From Nyssa sinensis (taxonomy: Eukaryota > Streptophyta > Magnoliopsida > Cornales > Nyssaceae): a DNA stretch of 64,000 bases. The position numbers were made by a program, and so were the translations under genes. Position 1 is the first letter of the stretch; the number at the start of each line of letters is the position of its first letter. Shown here in pieces: positions 1 through 11,582 of this stretch. Below the pieces are notes generated by a model. That model was given only the letters and a program-made list of their open reading frames with translations. It searched no databases and was not told the origin of the DNA. The DNA lies in assembly GCA_008638375.1 (NCBI GenBank), contig CM018031.1, positions 62,765,688 through 62,829,687 on the forward strand. Direction: 5' to 3'.

Positions 1-1140
1 AAATAATTATGATATATAATATCATTCCATGAACTAATTCGATAAATTAATTCAGTATACTTAACATTATTCATAAAAAAATCATATTTGAAGTGTACTT
101 AGGTCCATCCATTATAAAATGTGTCAAAATCAAAAACAGATAAAATAGCTTGCCAGCGTGCAAAAATCTGTTTGGATGCAATGTTTTTAACATCTTTTTC
201 CAAAATATGTTTTGCGCTTTTGCAATCAATTTTAACCAAAAATTTTTTATTTAAAAGATCAGATTAAAATTTGCTAATGCATAAAACAAGAGATAAAATT
301 TCTCGTTTAATAGTACTGTAATTTAACTGAGTTGGATTCCAAATTTTTGAATGATAATAGATGATCTGTTTTGGAGAATCTGGACTTGTTCGTTGACTAA
401 GAATGCCATCATAACCAATATCGGAGGCATCGGTCTGAACAAGTTTGAATGCAGATGGAGAAGGGATACCAAGACAAGGGAGAGTCTTGACATATTGCTT
501 AACAGACTGAATAATGGTTGTATGAGCAGTTGTCCAAGGAGAAGGATTACTGCGAAGACGATCAAAGAGTAATTTACACTGAGATCGAAGATTGGGGTAG
601 AAATCTGAAATGTAATTAAGAGATCCTAGAAAACGCTGTAATTGAGTTTTCTCTAAGATCTGATCGGGGAATTTATCTGCAAACTGGATAGATCTTTGGA
701 TGGGTTTGATCTGACCATAAGAAATATCAAAACCTAATCTAACTGATGTTTGGAATAGTTTGAGTTTACTGGATGAAAGAACACGACCATTGTGTTTAAT
801 CACATTAAGAAACGAACGTAAGTGTTTCCAATGTTGATCAATGGAATCAGAGAAGACGAGAACATCGTCGATGTATACAATGATATGACTGGATAATGGA
901 TTGAATATATCATTCATGATGTTCTGGAATTCGCTGGGTGCATTCTTAAGACCGAAAGGCATTACATTCCATTCGTAATGGCCAAAAGGAGTAGTGAATG
1001 CAATTTTGTATCGATCGGACTCATGAATCTGGATCTGCCAAAATCCTGATTTCATATTGAATTTACTGAATATGGTTGCAGTATGAAGCCGATTCAATAA
1101 CTTCCCTGTTTATGCGGGGTATGAGATTGGAGGAAGATTC
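1..1140 (-). mobile_element. Endogenous pararetrovirus fragment (RT-RNase H), copy 1
   Basis: The minus strand encodes part of a Caulimoviridae-type polymerase. A 277-codon open frame at 264-1097 holds the reverse-transcriptase core, with the catalytic YIDD motif followed by VLVFS near residue 76 and a downstream segment matching the start of RNase H. The sequence from 263 down to 1 still resembles the RNase H part of the second copy in this window (about 49.0-49.2 kb) but the frame is broken. Upstream of 1097 the frame is interrupted by a stop, and recognisable similarity fades before the (TA)n tract at 1231. Family assignment rests on the RT motifs and on the resemblance to copy 2, which has a tRNA-Met primer site and a TATA promoter. 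It is a defective fossil: no complete polymerase, movement or capsid region is present. It may continue beyond the left edge of the window. Confidence 0.8.
264..1097 (-). pseudogene. Pararetroviral reverse transcriptase core, truncated
   Basis: This is an open frame of 277 codons within pararetrovirus copy 1. The palm-domain order is visible: a substrate-contact segment with GFWQIQI near residue 18, the PFGLKNAP segment near residue 48, the YIDD catalytic box, and a connection region with RFLGSLNYISDFYP near residue 155. The RNase H domain begins with a TDAS motif near residue 223. The start methionine is internal to the original polyprotein, and upstream coding sequence is lost to a stop. 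There is no sign of host function. By eye, roughly half to two thirds of the residues agree with the RT of copy 2, so the two derive from different virus lineages or very old divergence. Confidence 0.8.
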
Positions 1141-1226
1141 AACAGGTATTTGAAAGTCCAAAGTTCAGAGAGGTCGGTCAAAAGTTGTGGGATACTACTG
1201 TTTGTTGGTGAGAACTCATGTGTTAC

Positions 1227-1230
<4 letters not shown>

Positions 1231-1275
<45 letters not shown>
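1231..1275. repeat. (TA)n dinucleotide tract
   Basis: An almost uninterrupted TA repeat of about 44 bp, within about 130 bp of the last recognisable pararetroviral sequence of copy 1. Short open frames crossing it (runs of YIYIYI) are artefacts of the repeat. Confidence 0.9.
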
Positions 1276-1278
<3 letters not shown>

Positions 1279-2069
1279 AAATAAAATGGTGGGGCCAACA
1301 AAATCAGGTTTAGTCATTGGAGCCGTGTCACGCACTGAGAAACATGGCAGAATGCATGCACACTTTCATAGTGAGCTGATAAAAATACAGAAAGATTGTT
1401 TGAATCTTTTGAGTTTGGTGGTGAGGAGTTGCTTTGAGTTTGACCCATTTCCATTTCGGAACCTGCTCAGAAAATCTTTCAGTTGTCTCTTCCCTCCTTT
1501 TTCTATCTTCACTTTTTCAAAGATAATTTTTCTAATTCAATATCATTTTCTTTTTAATTTGTGCTCAATTAAGGCAGTTGGTTTCCCCCATTTCTTCGAA
1601 GCTGCATCAGACACAGAGAGAGATGTTTTAGTTTAAATTTCTGGGCTTGTCTTATTCTAAGGGTTGATAGTTCCAAGGTTCTTTTTTATGGGCTATCAAA
1701 TTGGACCAAGGATGGAAGAGAAGTAGAACTTCTCATTCAAGTTTGAAGTTTGAATTAAGTATTCCTTTCAACAACGTGATAATGACATTGAAACATTATT
1801 AAAATAATGAATTAATTGAGTAAAAAATTTGTTTAAAGATATGTATTCATTACCAAATCTTTTGACTAAGTCAGAACTTCTGAGAGTAATCTGGCCTTTG
1901 CCAAGCATTCTCAACCAAGTAATTTGCTTTACACTATCCAAGGGGAAACAAGAAGGAAAAAAAAAAGACTTGACACTTGCTTTGTTAACAACTCTTGCCT
2001 TTGACATTGTACCAGTGGGCTGTGTAGTAAACTTCCATCAAGAAAAAAAGGGTTAATTTTCGTACCAAG

Positions 2070-2220
2070 AGTGCGGCAAGATGGTCGAGGGAGGTTTCTT
2101 GAGTGTCAAGGTCGAACCTTGGGATTACTCACCAAACTCCTCGCAAAAGTCTTGTGGGATGAAGAGTTTACCTGTAATCAAAAATTGGCACGAGTTTCCT
2201 GCAGATGTGATTGATCGACG
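2070..2220 (+). repeat. Possible tRNA-derived SINE relic
   Basis: The segment contains a B-box-like GGTCGAACCTT near 2110 and a tail (GGCACGAGTTTCCTGCAG near 2187, then TGTGATTGATCGACG) that resembles the 3' body of plant SINEs I know. No clear A box or terminal repeat was found, so this is a weak call. Confidence 0.35.
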
Positions 2221-4703
2221 ATCCTAATTGAAGTCACAGTTGCTAATGCAATTAGTTTAATTAGTAAGCTTATATATTGATGGTAATGCCACATACTTTG
2301 AATTGAAGTTTTCTTTAGAAGTTGAACATTATCCTCACCCATAAGAAACGGGAGGTTGCAGGCAGGGGATCAAACTCTGCCATGTCATGGGATAGACTCA
2401 AGTTTTGTGCTGGAAGAGCGTCACATTATGAGGTGTGCTGAAGGTAAAACAGATTGGCCATTTCTGACTCACTCTGAAGACAACCGGGCCAATACCAAAA
2501 AAAAAAACCCAAGCCAACCATTTTGTTGTGGGTTGGTTGGGGGCATCAGTGCATCTCACCTATTCCCATCAGGTTTTAGGTCACCCAGGCCCAATTTAGC
2601 TGGGCAGGGCCTCAAAAAATTGTATACAAAAAACCCACGTCACAATAGGTGGACCCTCCATCATAGCCAAAACTATGGAATATGAAAAAAATTTAAGTGA
2701 AATTTTAGCTGGGCCGTTTAGAATCTGTTTGGCATCCTACCTGTCAAGGTGGACAGGTTCAATTAATCTCAACATGCCTTTATTTCAATTATTTATGATT
2801 AGTTAGATGAATCATGTTTCACAGCTCTCCCTTAAATTAATAGAATAGAATGACAAGACCAGACCGACCCTAAATAATTTCATATTTATAAGAGTTTTGG
2901 GAGTATTTTATGCTAATTATTATCTATCGAATACAACTTTCTCTTTTATTCAAACTTAAAATAATTTGTATAATGATACGATATTAAACTCAGTATAGTG
3001 AAAATTTCAAGTTCTATTAACCTAATTATTCAAATCGAACTTTCATGTGTCACTAGTCAAATCATCAATATATAAGACCAAAGATGATTCAAGTTCATCG
3101 CAAATGGCTATAAAAGAAAAAGAAAAAAACTATGATGTCAGCCAGCTGTCATTCTAAAATGGTGGATTACCTAATCCCTTAAATATCAGATGGAAACAAA
3201 TTAATCAAATTTCTAGAAATTATTTCCATTTTAATGTTACATTATTTTTAAAAAACGTTTTGGAGATTATAATTACTTTGAACACAATATAACGGCATTG
3301 CCTATTTTATTGGGTCTTCAATTCAATTCATGTAGAAGCCAAGACCAATACATATATACTCAAAGTAACAAGTACAAGGATAAAGGAAGAAATAAATAAA
3401 CTAAGAGTAATGATAGGTATATCGCATTAATTTAGCGAATGACATCACCCGTCACATCTCTTCTTTAAAATTTAAATAAAAAGACAATAAATTTATTAAT
3501 TACAAAAAAAAAAAAATCATTAACACATCATCGAATAAATTAAACTGATATTATAAATATTTTTCATAAACTATACATCCTTTTTTACTAAAAAGAGTGA
3601 GAATAAAACCGATGACCTCCTCTTAAAAATAGTCTTGAATTACTAACAAGGTTAGTATCACTTGACAATACATAAATTTATATGCTAGACAATACATATA
3701 TTTATATGCTAGGTAGAGATTTCTTATATATCTTAAAGGTCAAATGGAAGGAAAACAAAAAAAAGGCTATGATCCAAGTAGTTCTGTCAAGTTTGCGAAT
3801 TTAATAGCGCATGCCTCATTTGACATTTCTTAGTGCCGTCCAAATCCCTTGCATAAAGTAAATCCCACTAAAAGCAAAAGAAAAAAACCAATTGATTTGA
3901 ATGAACTACTTGCCTTTTCTTCTTTTTCTTTTTCTTTTCTTTTTTTAATATGTGTTCTTCCTAGCTAATGTCCACAGTTTTGTGTTTTTTTTTTTTTTTG
4001 GTGGGTAACTTGAACCGATACCATTTATTATAACTTTCGATTACATAATATATCTTTCCCACCAACCTAGTAAACAGTTACAACAATTTGTATCGTGTGA
4101 AATAAAAAATTATAATAGCAAAATAACAGATACAAAATCATATTTTAACATATGACGTATATTTTAAATTATAGAATTATTAATTAATTACATTATTAAT
4201 GTTATATATTTAAAAGTAATATACATAATCATAAAATTTATTCATGCTATCTTATCGCAAAACTTCTTTCCGGGTCGTGTGGTAGGCTTTCAATGACCTA
4301 AGCAAATGAATAATGAGGTTAATGCGATTAGTTAGCCAGCCACTGAAGCAAATTAAAGGGATGAGTCCTAGTGGAGGCGGCAAACTATTTGCCATGCATG
4401 CACCTTTATTCTCCAGCCAAAAAGAAAAGAGCATTCACCTTTATGATTTTTTCCTTTTTTATTAAACACTAGTCTGTTAAACATAAGAGGCTATGCCTTC
4501 ATATAAAATGATAGCACATTAAAAAGTAATTCAGAAGAGCCTTTTTTTCTTTTATTTTGGTTGCCACACTTCTATATTTTTTATGATTTTTTATCTTTTT
4601 ATTAAAATCAAAGTAGGACGGTTTCAATTGTACTACTAAATACATGTAATTATACAAAGATATCTCTTAAAAGCACGTCTATGTTTCATCAGGCTTTTGC
4701 CCA

Positions 4704-4728
4704 TTATATATATATATATATATATATA
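4704..4728. repeat. (TA)n microsatellite
   Basis: A pure TA repeat of about 25 bp, just upstream of the plastid rRNA insert. Confidence 0.85.
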
Positions 4729-4740
4729 AAAATTCACTGT

Positions 4741-5025
4741 TGCTTCTCGTAAGAGTCTGGGTCGTGTCTCAGTCTCAATCTCAGCATGAGTATGGTTGAT
4801 CATTCGTCTTGAACCAGTTACTGATCATCGTCTTGGTAAGCTATTACCTCACCAACTAGCTAATCGGACGATTCCCTCATCGGGTGAATTTCTCCTTTTG
4901 CTTCTCAGCCTATGGAATATTAGCAACCAGCTACTTTTCCCCTCCCAAGGGTACGTTTTTACGCATTACTCACCTATTTGTCACTAGAACACCACTTTCC
5001 GTCCGACTTGCAAGTTAAAGTAGCA
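4741..5025 (-). pseudogene. rrn16: Nuclear plastid DNA (NUPT): 5' part of 16S rRNA
   Basis: Read on the minus strand, the segment follows the 5' domain of plastid 16S rRNA in order. It runs from the AAGTCGGACGG region near 5010, through GGTGAGTAATGCGTAA, CCCTTGGGAGGGG, GATTAGCTAGTTGGTGAGG and TAGCTTACCAAG, to the GACTGAGACACG and CAGACTC region near 4755. Differences from the functional gene are mostly C-to-T and G-to-A changes plus small indels, as expected for methylated nuclear DNA that no longer encodes rRNA. Only about 280 bp survive and no 23S or tRNA neighbour is seen. A mitochondrial or bacterial 16S is less likely because the match to the plastid wording is close. Confidence 0.85.
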
Positions 5026-5727
5026 AAGTCAATGAAAATTTTATTTTATACATTGAAAAAATTCGTTTCGTTATTAATAGACTAGGAAGGGGGAAAAAGA
5101 AACGAAAAACTTAAAAGAAAGGAAATTAATTAGCTATTTGTCAAAGTTTCATTAATTTAAAGATTAGAATTAAATGAGGGTATCTAATTCAAAGACGTAG
5201 AACAAAAATTTGTTTATTTGCATCAAGCTTTCAAGGGACTCATCTCGTACGTTGGTAGGTTTCTGAAATTCTTTCGATGACTTATTTTGTGTTAAAGAAA
5301 TATTTATATAATCTACATAAAACGCACGGTAATAACGAAATTGCAGAAAGTATACAGAAAACAGTTTAGGCAAGGGGGGTTTAGGCTAGAAGCGGCCTGT
5401 ACCATGCCTGCCTTATTGATTTTCTCATCAATTAATCTAATTTTGATTGATCTTTTTTAGAAAAAAATAATACTGTGGACGGAAAATTTCCAATTCAAAG
5501 GGTTTAAAAACATGGGAAAATTTTAATGTTTCCTTTGCTTTAAAGAAGTTTCCAGGCAAGAATTCATTAATGGCATGCTTGAAAAAATTCCAACCGTCAA
5601 CTAAGACCGAAACCCTTGCAATTTGTTAAGGCTACCCTACATATCTACAGAGAGAAAACATCTTCTAGGGTGCCCACCATATATATTTGAAGTTGATCCC
5701 AGGCTGGTCTTCACTTTGAACAACAAT
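5026..5727. other. Spacer and putative promoter of the first ERF gene
   Basis: AT-rich, with no coding signal apart from in-frame 5' extension of the ERF ORF (5623-5727), which looks untranslated. No clear TATA box or GCC box could be fixed. Confidence 0.4.
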
Positions 5728-6138
5728 ATGGAAGCAACTCAAGGAGGGAAGACACAAGCCAAGGCAGAGATTCGCTACCGTGGGATACGCAGGCGGCCGT
5801 GGGGTAAGTTTGCAGCGGAGATACGAGATCCGACCAGGAACGGTGCAAGGCTGTGGCTCGGAACTTTTGAGACGGCCGAGGAAGCAGCACGAGCATATGA
5901 TCGAGCTGCTTATACTTTAAGGGGTCATCAAGCCATTCTCAACTTCCCAAATGAACACCATTATAGAACTCCAGGCCCTCTTGGATCAACTTCCTCTTCC
6001 TCTGTCTCTGCATCAGCTGTCTCGTCTTCCATTACTCACGTACAGGATGGAGAAGAAGATCGTGTTATTGAGTTTGAGTATTTGGATAACAAGCTGTTGG
6101 AAGACCTTCTTGGGACACAAGGGGAGTGCCAAGATTAA
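5728..6138 (+). CDS. AP2/ERF transcription factor, group IX (ERF095-098 type)
   Basis: Encodes a 136-aa intronless ethylene-response factor, a nuclear DNA-binding protein of the family that binds GCC-box promoters. One AP2/ERF domain spans about residues 17-75 (YRG start, [35 protein letters not shown] end). It has the Ala and Asp in the AAEIRD segment that typify the ERF rather than the DREB class. A serine-rich linker follows. The C-terminus (about 114-128, [15 protein letters not shown]) is the acidic group IX motif associated with activation. The short length fits subgroup IXc proteins. I chose the ATG at 5728 because the 35 upstream in-frame codons do not resemble the family and the downstream methionine begins a typical short N-terminus. 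A paralogue lies at 10756-11211 on the opposite strand. Jasmonate, ethylene or pathogen responsiveness is family knowledge, not seen here. Confidence 0.92.
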   Translation: MEATQGGKTQAKAEIRYRGIRRRPWGKFAAEIRDPTRNGARLWLGTFETAEEAARAYDRAAYTLRGHQAILNFPNEHHYRTPGPLGSTSSSSVSASAVSSSITHVQDGEEDRVIEFEYLDNKLLEDLLGTQGECQD

Positions 6139-7139
6139 TAAAAGACCAAAATTTTTATAGATTGAATTGTACTTAATGTTGAAATAATGAATTTAATCTG
6201 AAATTTGCCTTGTGGTTGAAGTATCCAACATGGTCGATTTTTTTTTTATTTATAAATTTAGATATAATATCATTTATCTGCTTAATAAATTCATTATTGA
6301 GCACCTGTAATCTTGGCACTGAACAATTGATGTATTAGCTGCTTGTATCACCATCAACTTTCATCTCCAAATGTTTGAAGAAGGAAGCACATGCAATCAT
6401 ACAACAATTAGTTGCATTAGAGTGTGTGAGTTTCCATTATGGACTCATCATTTTGTAGTTTGTTAACAGAGAAATAATTCATAACTCCAGGACCAGCAAT
6501 GAGAAGATGACACGTGCAAAAAGTGGTAAGACAATATATATATATATTACAAATATTTCATTTTTTTCATTAGCCTGGAACAATTTAGACAAGTGAATAC
6601 TCTCTCTTAGAAACAACCAGGTAGTCTAAAACTATTTCATAACATAGTTTGTTTCAGGTGTTTTTTTTTTTTGGCAAAAGAAAATTTTATTCATGAAAGT
6701 AAGATTACTTACATAACATCAATAACATGAAAGGAAAAAGAAAGAGGTGCTAAAAGCATCATGTTTAGACGACAACATTCCAACTAAGTTGTTACATTAT
6801 AGCTGGTAAATTGTTGTATGCGCAACTCGAATATTTTTTTTTCGGACCCATTTTTGTTTTGAGCTTATTTTGTCTCTTATCTTATAATTCGTTTATATAA
6901 GAGCATTGTCTTTTAAGGTAATTTCAACTTATGACATTTTGGAAGGGGGGGTTTGGATTTTTGGAAGTTTTTTATCTTTGCAATTTATTTAATACATAAT
7001 TGACAAATTATTGACGTTCATAAATGTAAGTTTATTATTGAACCACATGATTCTTATGTCTTCTTTATATGTTTTGTTTATTTTGCTTGTTTGAGATCGA
7101 TTTATTATTTGTTTAATTGCTTTCGCACACCACAAGATG
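6139..7139. other. Spacer with possible LINE poly-A tail
   Basis: AT-rich and without coding signal. A poly-T run at about 6659-6672 followed by a TTTTATTCATGAAA-like segment could be the minus-strand poly-A tail of the LINE whose coding remnant lies at 7140-7800. The intervening 450 bp do not show coding similarity, so the link is uncertain. Confidence 0.35.
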
Positions 7140-7800
7140 CCAACTAGAATCAAACAACTGCAACACCTTAAACTGCTCCTCCAGAAATACCCTCACAGTT
7201 CTCCAAAACAGCAAGAAGACTACACCAACACAGACTCTTCTACATAATGGACCTTTCAACAAATCTGAATAACCCCTTGAAATCACCTATTTATGGTATC
7301 TGAAGCAGCTCCCACTCTCAAGTTTTCTTCACACCAAACTTTTCAAAATACTTTGCAACCTGTACATGAGATCTTGAACTGAATATTGCTTTAATGCTAA
7401 GTTCACTCTTACCCACAATACAGCCCTTGTCTTAATTAGATGAAGAACATCCTCCCATATTGGATTAACATTCTCAAATATTAATTTAATATTCCTGGTA
7501 TTTCATACTATCCAAAGTATTGCTAATGGTATTACCTTCCAAACAATCTTCTTTTTCTTTGTAATCTTGCAACCCAGCCAGCAACTGACTGAATAAGTCC
7601 TTCAAAGAGCCAGGGGACCGGAGATCCATTGTACTACAGCCCACCGCGCCATTCAAGCTGCCCGAATTTTCCATACCAGTGTAAAAACAAATGATAAGTT
7701 GTTTCAAGTGTTATTGATCCAAGCTTCCAGCCTCCATGGGCTATCTGGAGGAGGTTTTCTAAACTGCAAAGTGGGTATTTTGTGAATCAATTAAGTGTCA
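7140..7800 (-). mobile_element. LINE (L1-type) 3' coding relic
   Basis: The minus strand, read across frames with stops, shows the typical end of a plant LINE reverse-transcriptase ORF. A segment resembling the zf-RVT region (TYHLFLHW near 7690) is followed near 7545-7480 by KKKKIVWKVIPLAILWIV, then TRNIKLIFENVN and a leucine-rich tail. This wording is characteristic of plant non-LTR elements. The 5' part (endonuclease and RT core) is absent, as usual for 5'-truncated LINEs. Stops and frameshifts show it is dead. Confidence 0.72.
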
Positions 7801-10552
7801 GTGCCGGCTTTAGTACACGGTGAGTAAAGCAATTCTTTTAAGTTCCATTTACAATGAAGCCCCAAATTTTGTACATATTTATAGTACAATTCTATTAAAA
7901 GTAAAAGTATACGTTACATAAAACTCTAAAGTCTAAGCCTTATAAAAGAAAAAAGGCCCCATATTCTATAAATGTCAGAGTCAATGAAAAATTAGACCAA
8001 ATTTATCTAATTTTTATAATGTATTGTATATTATCATATACTAAAATACGTATGTTAATGGATATATGAAAAGTATAGTTTTTTAATTTTTATTTTTTGA
8101 ATAATTAGAGTTATGATTTAATTGAAATAGAAATTCCTAAATAAATAAGAAAATAAAAATATAGGTAAACAAAAAAAAAACGTGTGCAAAGAAACTTATT
8201 ACAATACAACACAATTTCAAAAATATATATTTAAAAAGTGTGAACTGAAAAAAAAAAAAAAAATTTGGTAGGCACATGGAGATAAAACTTGGAAAACAAA
8301 AAATGTCATAAATAAAAGAAATTTATAATTTTAAAAAATAAGTTGTTAGTAACACATAACTAGTGCTTAATTTACTTGTAAAAAAAAGAATTAACTTATG
8401 CATTATTTATTTCATTTTAAGCCTCAAATTCTCATGAGGCGGCCTTGTTATGGGTGATCTTGATCTATGTAGGGTTGTAAAATAAGTCCAGCTATTTGAG
8501 TTTGACTCGTAATTGGTTTGATTAGAAGCTTATTCAAAATTAGTTTGCGATGAATTTGATTAATAAGTCAAGCTTGAACATATTTTGAGACTTGTAAATT
8601 TATTGAGTTCGGTTTGAGTTTGAGTCATTAAGCTAAAAGTAATTAAATACTATACAAAAAAAATCAAGTTACTCGAACTTCACTCGCGATTGACTCTATT
8701 AAAAACTCATTCGAAATTGACTTAAAATATTAATAAATCTATTTTAAACATAATTTAAAATTCATTTATTTTAACAAATCAATCTAAACTCTCTCCCTCA
8801 TATGTTCAACTTACAGTGGAGGTAGTCTTCCCAGGGGGAGCTGATGGCAGGCCCTCATTTCGTTAACAGCCAATTATAATATAATCGATTAATTAATATT
8901 CAATTTCATATGAAAAATAATTTTCAATTCTACACAATAAGCTGAAGTTAATAATCAAATAAACAAGTTAAAAAATTATTTATAAATCATAATAAATTAC
9001 ATAATATATCATTATATCTATTAAATAACGTATAGAATAACATATTATATAATTTATTCTTCTACGTACAGTTCAACCCACATCATGTACAGGTTGGAGT
9101 GCAGCCCATTTATTTATTTTTAACAATTCATTTTAATCTTTTTCAAATGAGATTGGTAGTGATGTCATGCGGATGAGATGTTTCTGATTCGTCATCAAGC
9201 TTAAGTCAGGTCATTAGTTATAATAGTAATAGAAATAAAATGGAAGTAGGGTTAGATTCAGAATGCTAAATAAATAAAAATATATATAACAGAAGTGAGA
9301 GCATATTATAGTTAATGGTGAACTAACACGGCTTACGCTTGGGTATTTGATCATCAGGGATGTCAATTACTTGTCTCACTAGACAATGATTAATAACTAA
9401 AAAGAAGACTGATTTTCTTTTTTTTTTTTTTTTTTTTTTTCTGTTTTTATTTTATTTTAAATTTGACTTGTATCTCACAAAAATACTACTCTCTTATGGC
9501 AATCTGTGGTGTGTGGAAGAAGTTGAGAATAATTCAAAATTTGTGTTTAAACTAGGGATAGGGTAATTTGTATTGCCTGGACTTATACTGTCATGCTTCT
9601 AACGAGACAAGTATATAGTATTCATAAATGAACTTGATCCGAAATTAGGATGGATTTTTAAAACCTAATCGGGTTTGGGGACGAGGTTAAGGAATAGTCA
9701 TTCGGTCTCGTTTATATATTATAATTGTTTTTAATCTCTATCAATAAATCAAACTATATAAAATTAATTTTTAGACTTTTCATATCACATTCATATTTTT
9801 TTTTTCTTTTGTTGATTGTTTTAACAATAAAATTTTAATTTATTTAACCAAAAAAAATTAAATTACTTTGAAAGAAAAAATTAGAGTTTCGGTTGAAAGG
9901 GCCATGTCTCGTTGTCATTTCTAATTTCAACTAATTTCATTGAAGCTCTCCCGGTAAAAAATGTTTTTCATCGAGCAAAAGTTACTTTATTTGACTATTG
10001 AGTTTAACGCCAAAGTAGGATTAAAAAAAACTTTAAATACAAATTTAGAGTCCAATAAATCTTATTTATCAAAAATAGAGTTGTTTAATAAAAGCATTTC
10101 TTTAAATGTCCCTTTTATTTTAAAGCATTATTTGACTACTATAAAAACATACTTGAAATAATGCTTTTGAATAAAAGCATAAGATTAAAAGACGCTTTAA
10201 TTAAAATTTTTGAAAAAATGCTTCTAACATAAATGCATCACTTGAATTTATAAGATAATCCTACTTTCGTAAATAACTTTCAAAAAAAAAAAAAAATCCT
10301 ATTTTGATAATAAAATTTTAGAATACCCCTAAAATAAAAGAAAATTCTTAGATTGTGATTCACTATTCACGAGAGTGTAATTAACCACTGTGTGAAATAT
10401 TTTTTCGCCATTGAAGGAGCAGAGATCATAGAAACAAATTTTTTTTTTTCTTTTCATTTTACATACAAGCTGCCGAAACCCAGACGGAAGTCACGTGCTG
10501 CAAATTGAGAAAACAGAGTCAACTCTCATGGACCCATATAGTTTCGTTGACA

Positions 10553-10587
<35 letters not shown>

Positions 10588-10755
10588 TATGTAGAATAAA
10601 TAGAGAGTCAATAACTACCAAAGCAGGACAAAGAAAGCAATGAAACAAAGAGCATAAAATTAGAATCTCCAATTTGACAAAGCAATTGAAATTACATAAG
10701 CAATACATGCAATCCCAAGCAAATTTTTGACGCAGTCTTGACAACATCTAAATTC
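7801..10755. other. AT-rich intergenic region
   Basis: No convincing gene. Contents: poly-A/T runs (8170, 8248, 9418-9440), a segment at about 8480-8720 rich in GAGTTTGACTCG-like words that resembles common dispersed plant repeats, and a (TA)n tract at 10555-10584 just downstream of the second ERF gene. The ORF at 9961-10161 is compositional. Confidence 0.45.
10555..10584. repeat. (TA)n microsatellite
   Basis: A pure TA repeat in the 3' flank of the second ERF gene, a likely length-polymorphic marker. Confidence 0.85.
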
Positions 10756-11211
10756 CTAATCTTTCTCGCTCTGATTCTCTTCACATTCAAGCATGTCCTC
10801 TAACAGCTTGTCATCCAAGTATTCAATTTCAAAAACTTCTTTCCCTTGCTCAGCACTTGTTTTCTCCACATTCTCGGCCATGGAAGAAGATGACGAAGCT
10901 GAAGCAGACGACATAGATAATGATGGCAATGACGACGATAAAGAGGAAGAGGAAGACGAGGATGAAAGAGGAGGATATTCATTGGGAAAATTGAGAACGG
11001 CCAATGGACCCCTCGTTTCAAAAGCAGCTCGATCATAAGCTCTGGCAGCCTCCTCCGCCGTAGTAAAAGTCCCGAGCCACACGCGAACTCCATGCCTAGT
11101 TGTGTCGCGAATCTCTGCTGCAAATTTTCCCCATGGCCGCCTCCTCACTCCTCTGTATCTAACTTCTCCTTCCCCTTCTTCTTTCACCTTTCCCTTAGGA
11201 TCCTCCTCCAT
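10756..11211 (-). CDS. AP2/ERF transcription factor, group IX (ERF095-098 type), second copy
   Basis: Encodes a 151-aa intronless ERF protein. After an acidic and lysine-rich N-terminus of about 18 residues comes one AP2/ERF domain (about 19-77) with [23 protein letters not shown] and LNFPNE. A long serine-rich linker (about 81-110) follows, then the C-terminal group IX acidic motif ([17 protein letters not shown], about 125-141). Domain order and motif spacing equal those of the ERF at 5728-6138, so the two are paralogues from a local duplication followed by inversion or independent insertion. The expected role is nuclear activation of GCC-box promoters. The start at 11211 is the first methionine and lies about 45 bp downstream of a TATA-like sequence. 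The upstream region also holds CT and TA microsatellites. Confidence 0.92.
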   Translation of the reverse strand: MEEDPKGKVKEEGEGEVRYRGVRRRPWGKFAAEIRDTTRHGVRVWLGTFTTAEEAARAYDRAAFETRGPLAVLNFPNEYPPLSSSSSSSSLSSSLPSLSMSSASASSSSSMAENVEKTSAEQGKEVFEIEYLDDKLLEDMLECEENQSEKD

Positions 11212-11254
11212 GGTCTGGATATCTTAATCTCAGAATACTGTGTTCTCTCTACTA

Positions 11255-11260
11255 CTTATA
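11255..11260 (-). promoter_or_regulatory. Candidate TATA box of the second ERF gene
   Basis: TATAAG on the minus strand, about 45 bp upstream of the ATG, followed by an AG-rich short leader. The position is reasonable for a short 5'UTR, but no transcript evidence is available. Confidence 0.35.
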
Positions 11261-11525
11261 TTGGGTGGAAAAGTATATCATTGGGCAAAAGGGTCAAAAT
11301 GTACGTGGTCCTTCTGAACTTTTCAACCAAAGCATATTTCGAGGACAACATTTATGAATGATCATGGTGATGGCTTCAGCAGACCTCTTATATTTTTCTG
11401 TGTTCATTCCCCTTATTGTTTATATCTGGGTTTCAGACAGATTATTGTTAATTAACTATAGCTATCGTATTAATATAAAGAGGAAAATTATAGGAAGAGA
11501 AGAATATCCTCACTTATTTAATGTA

Positions 11526-11582
<57 letters not shown>
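11526..11582. repeat. Compound (CT)n-(TA)n microsatellite
   Basis: About 40 bp of CT repeats directly followed by about 17 bp of TA repeats, roughly 320 bp upstream of the second ERF start. Confidence 0.9.

Larger units (their letters stand above)
1276..4740. other. Intergenic, AT-rich, no gene recognised
   Basis: No open frame here resembles a known protein. The ORFs at 1187-1636, 1829-2056 and 2356-2685 lack domain signatures and family-like composition. The stretch contains a possible SINE relic (2070-2220), an unclassified segment at 2340-2720 and long homopyrimidine or poly-A runs near 3480-3520 and 3910-4000. A (TA)n tract lies at 4704-4728. Confidence 0.5.

Noticed and set aside
1187..1636. 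149-codon plus-strand ORF
   Set aside because: Begins with YIYIYI from the (TA)n tract and continues without domain or family signal.
9961..10161. 66-codon plus-strand ORF
   Set aside because: AT-rich low-complexity composition (Lys, Leu, Asn, Ser) with no domain, neighbours or promoter signal.
10793..11123. ORFs on both strands overlapping the second ERF gene
   Set aside because: Out-of-frame readings of the ERF coding sequence (acidic or leucine-rich by composition).
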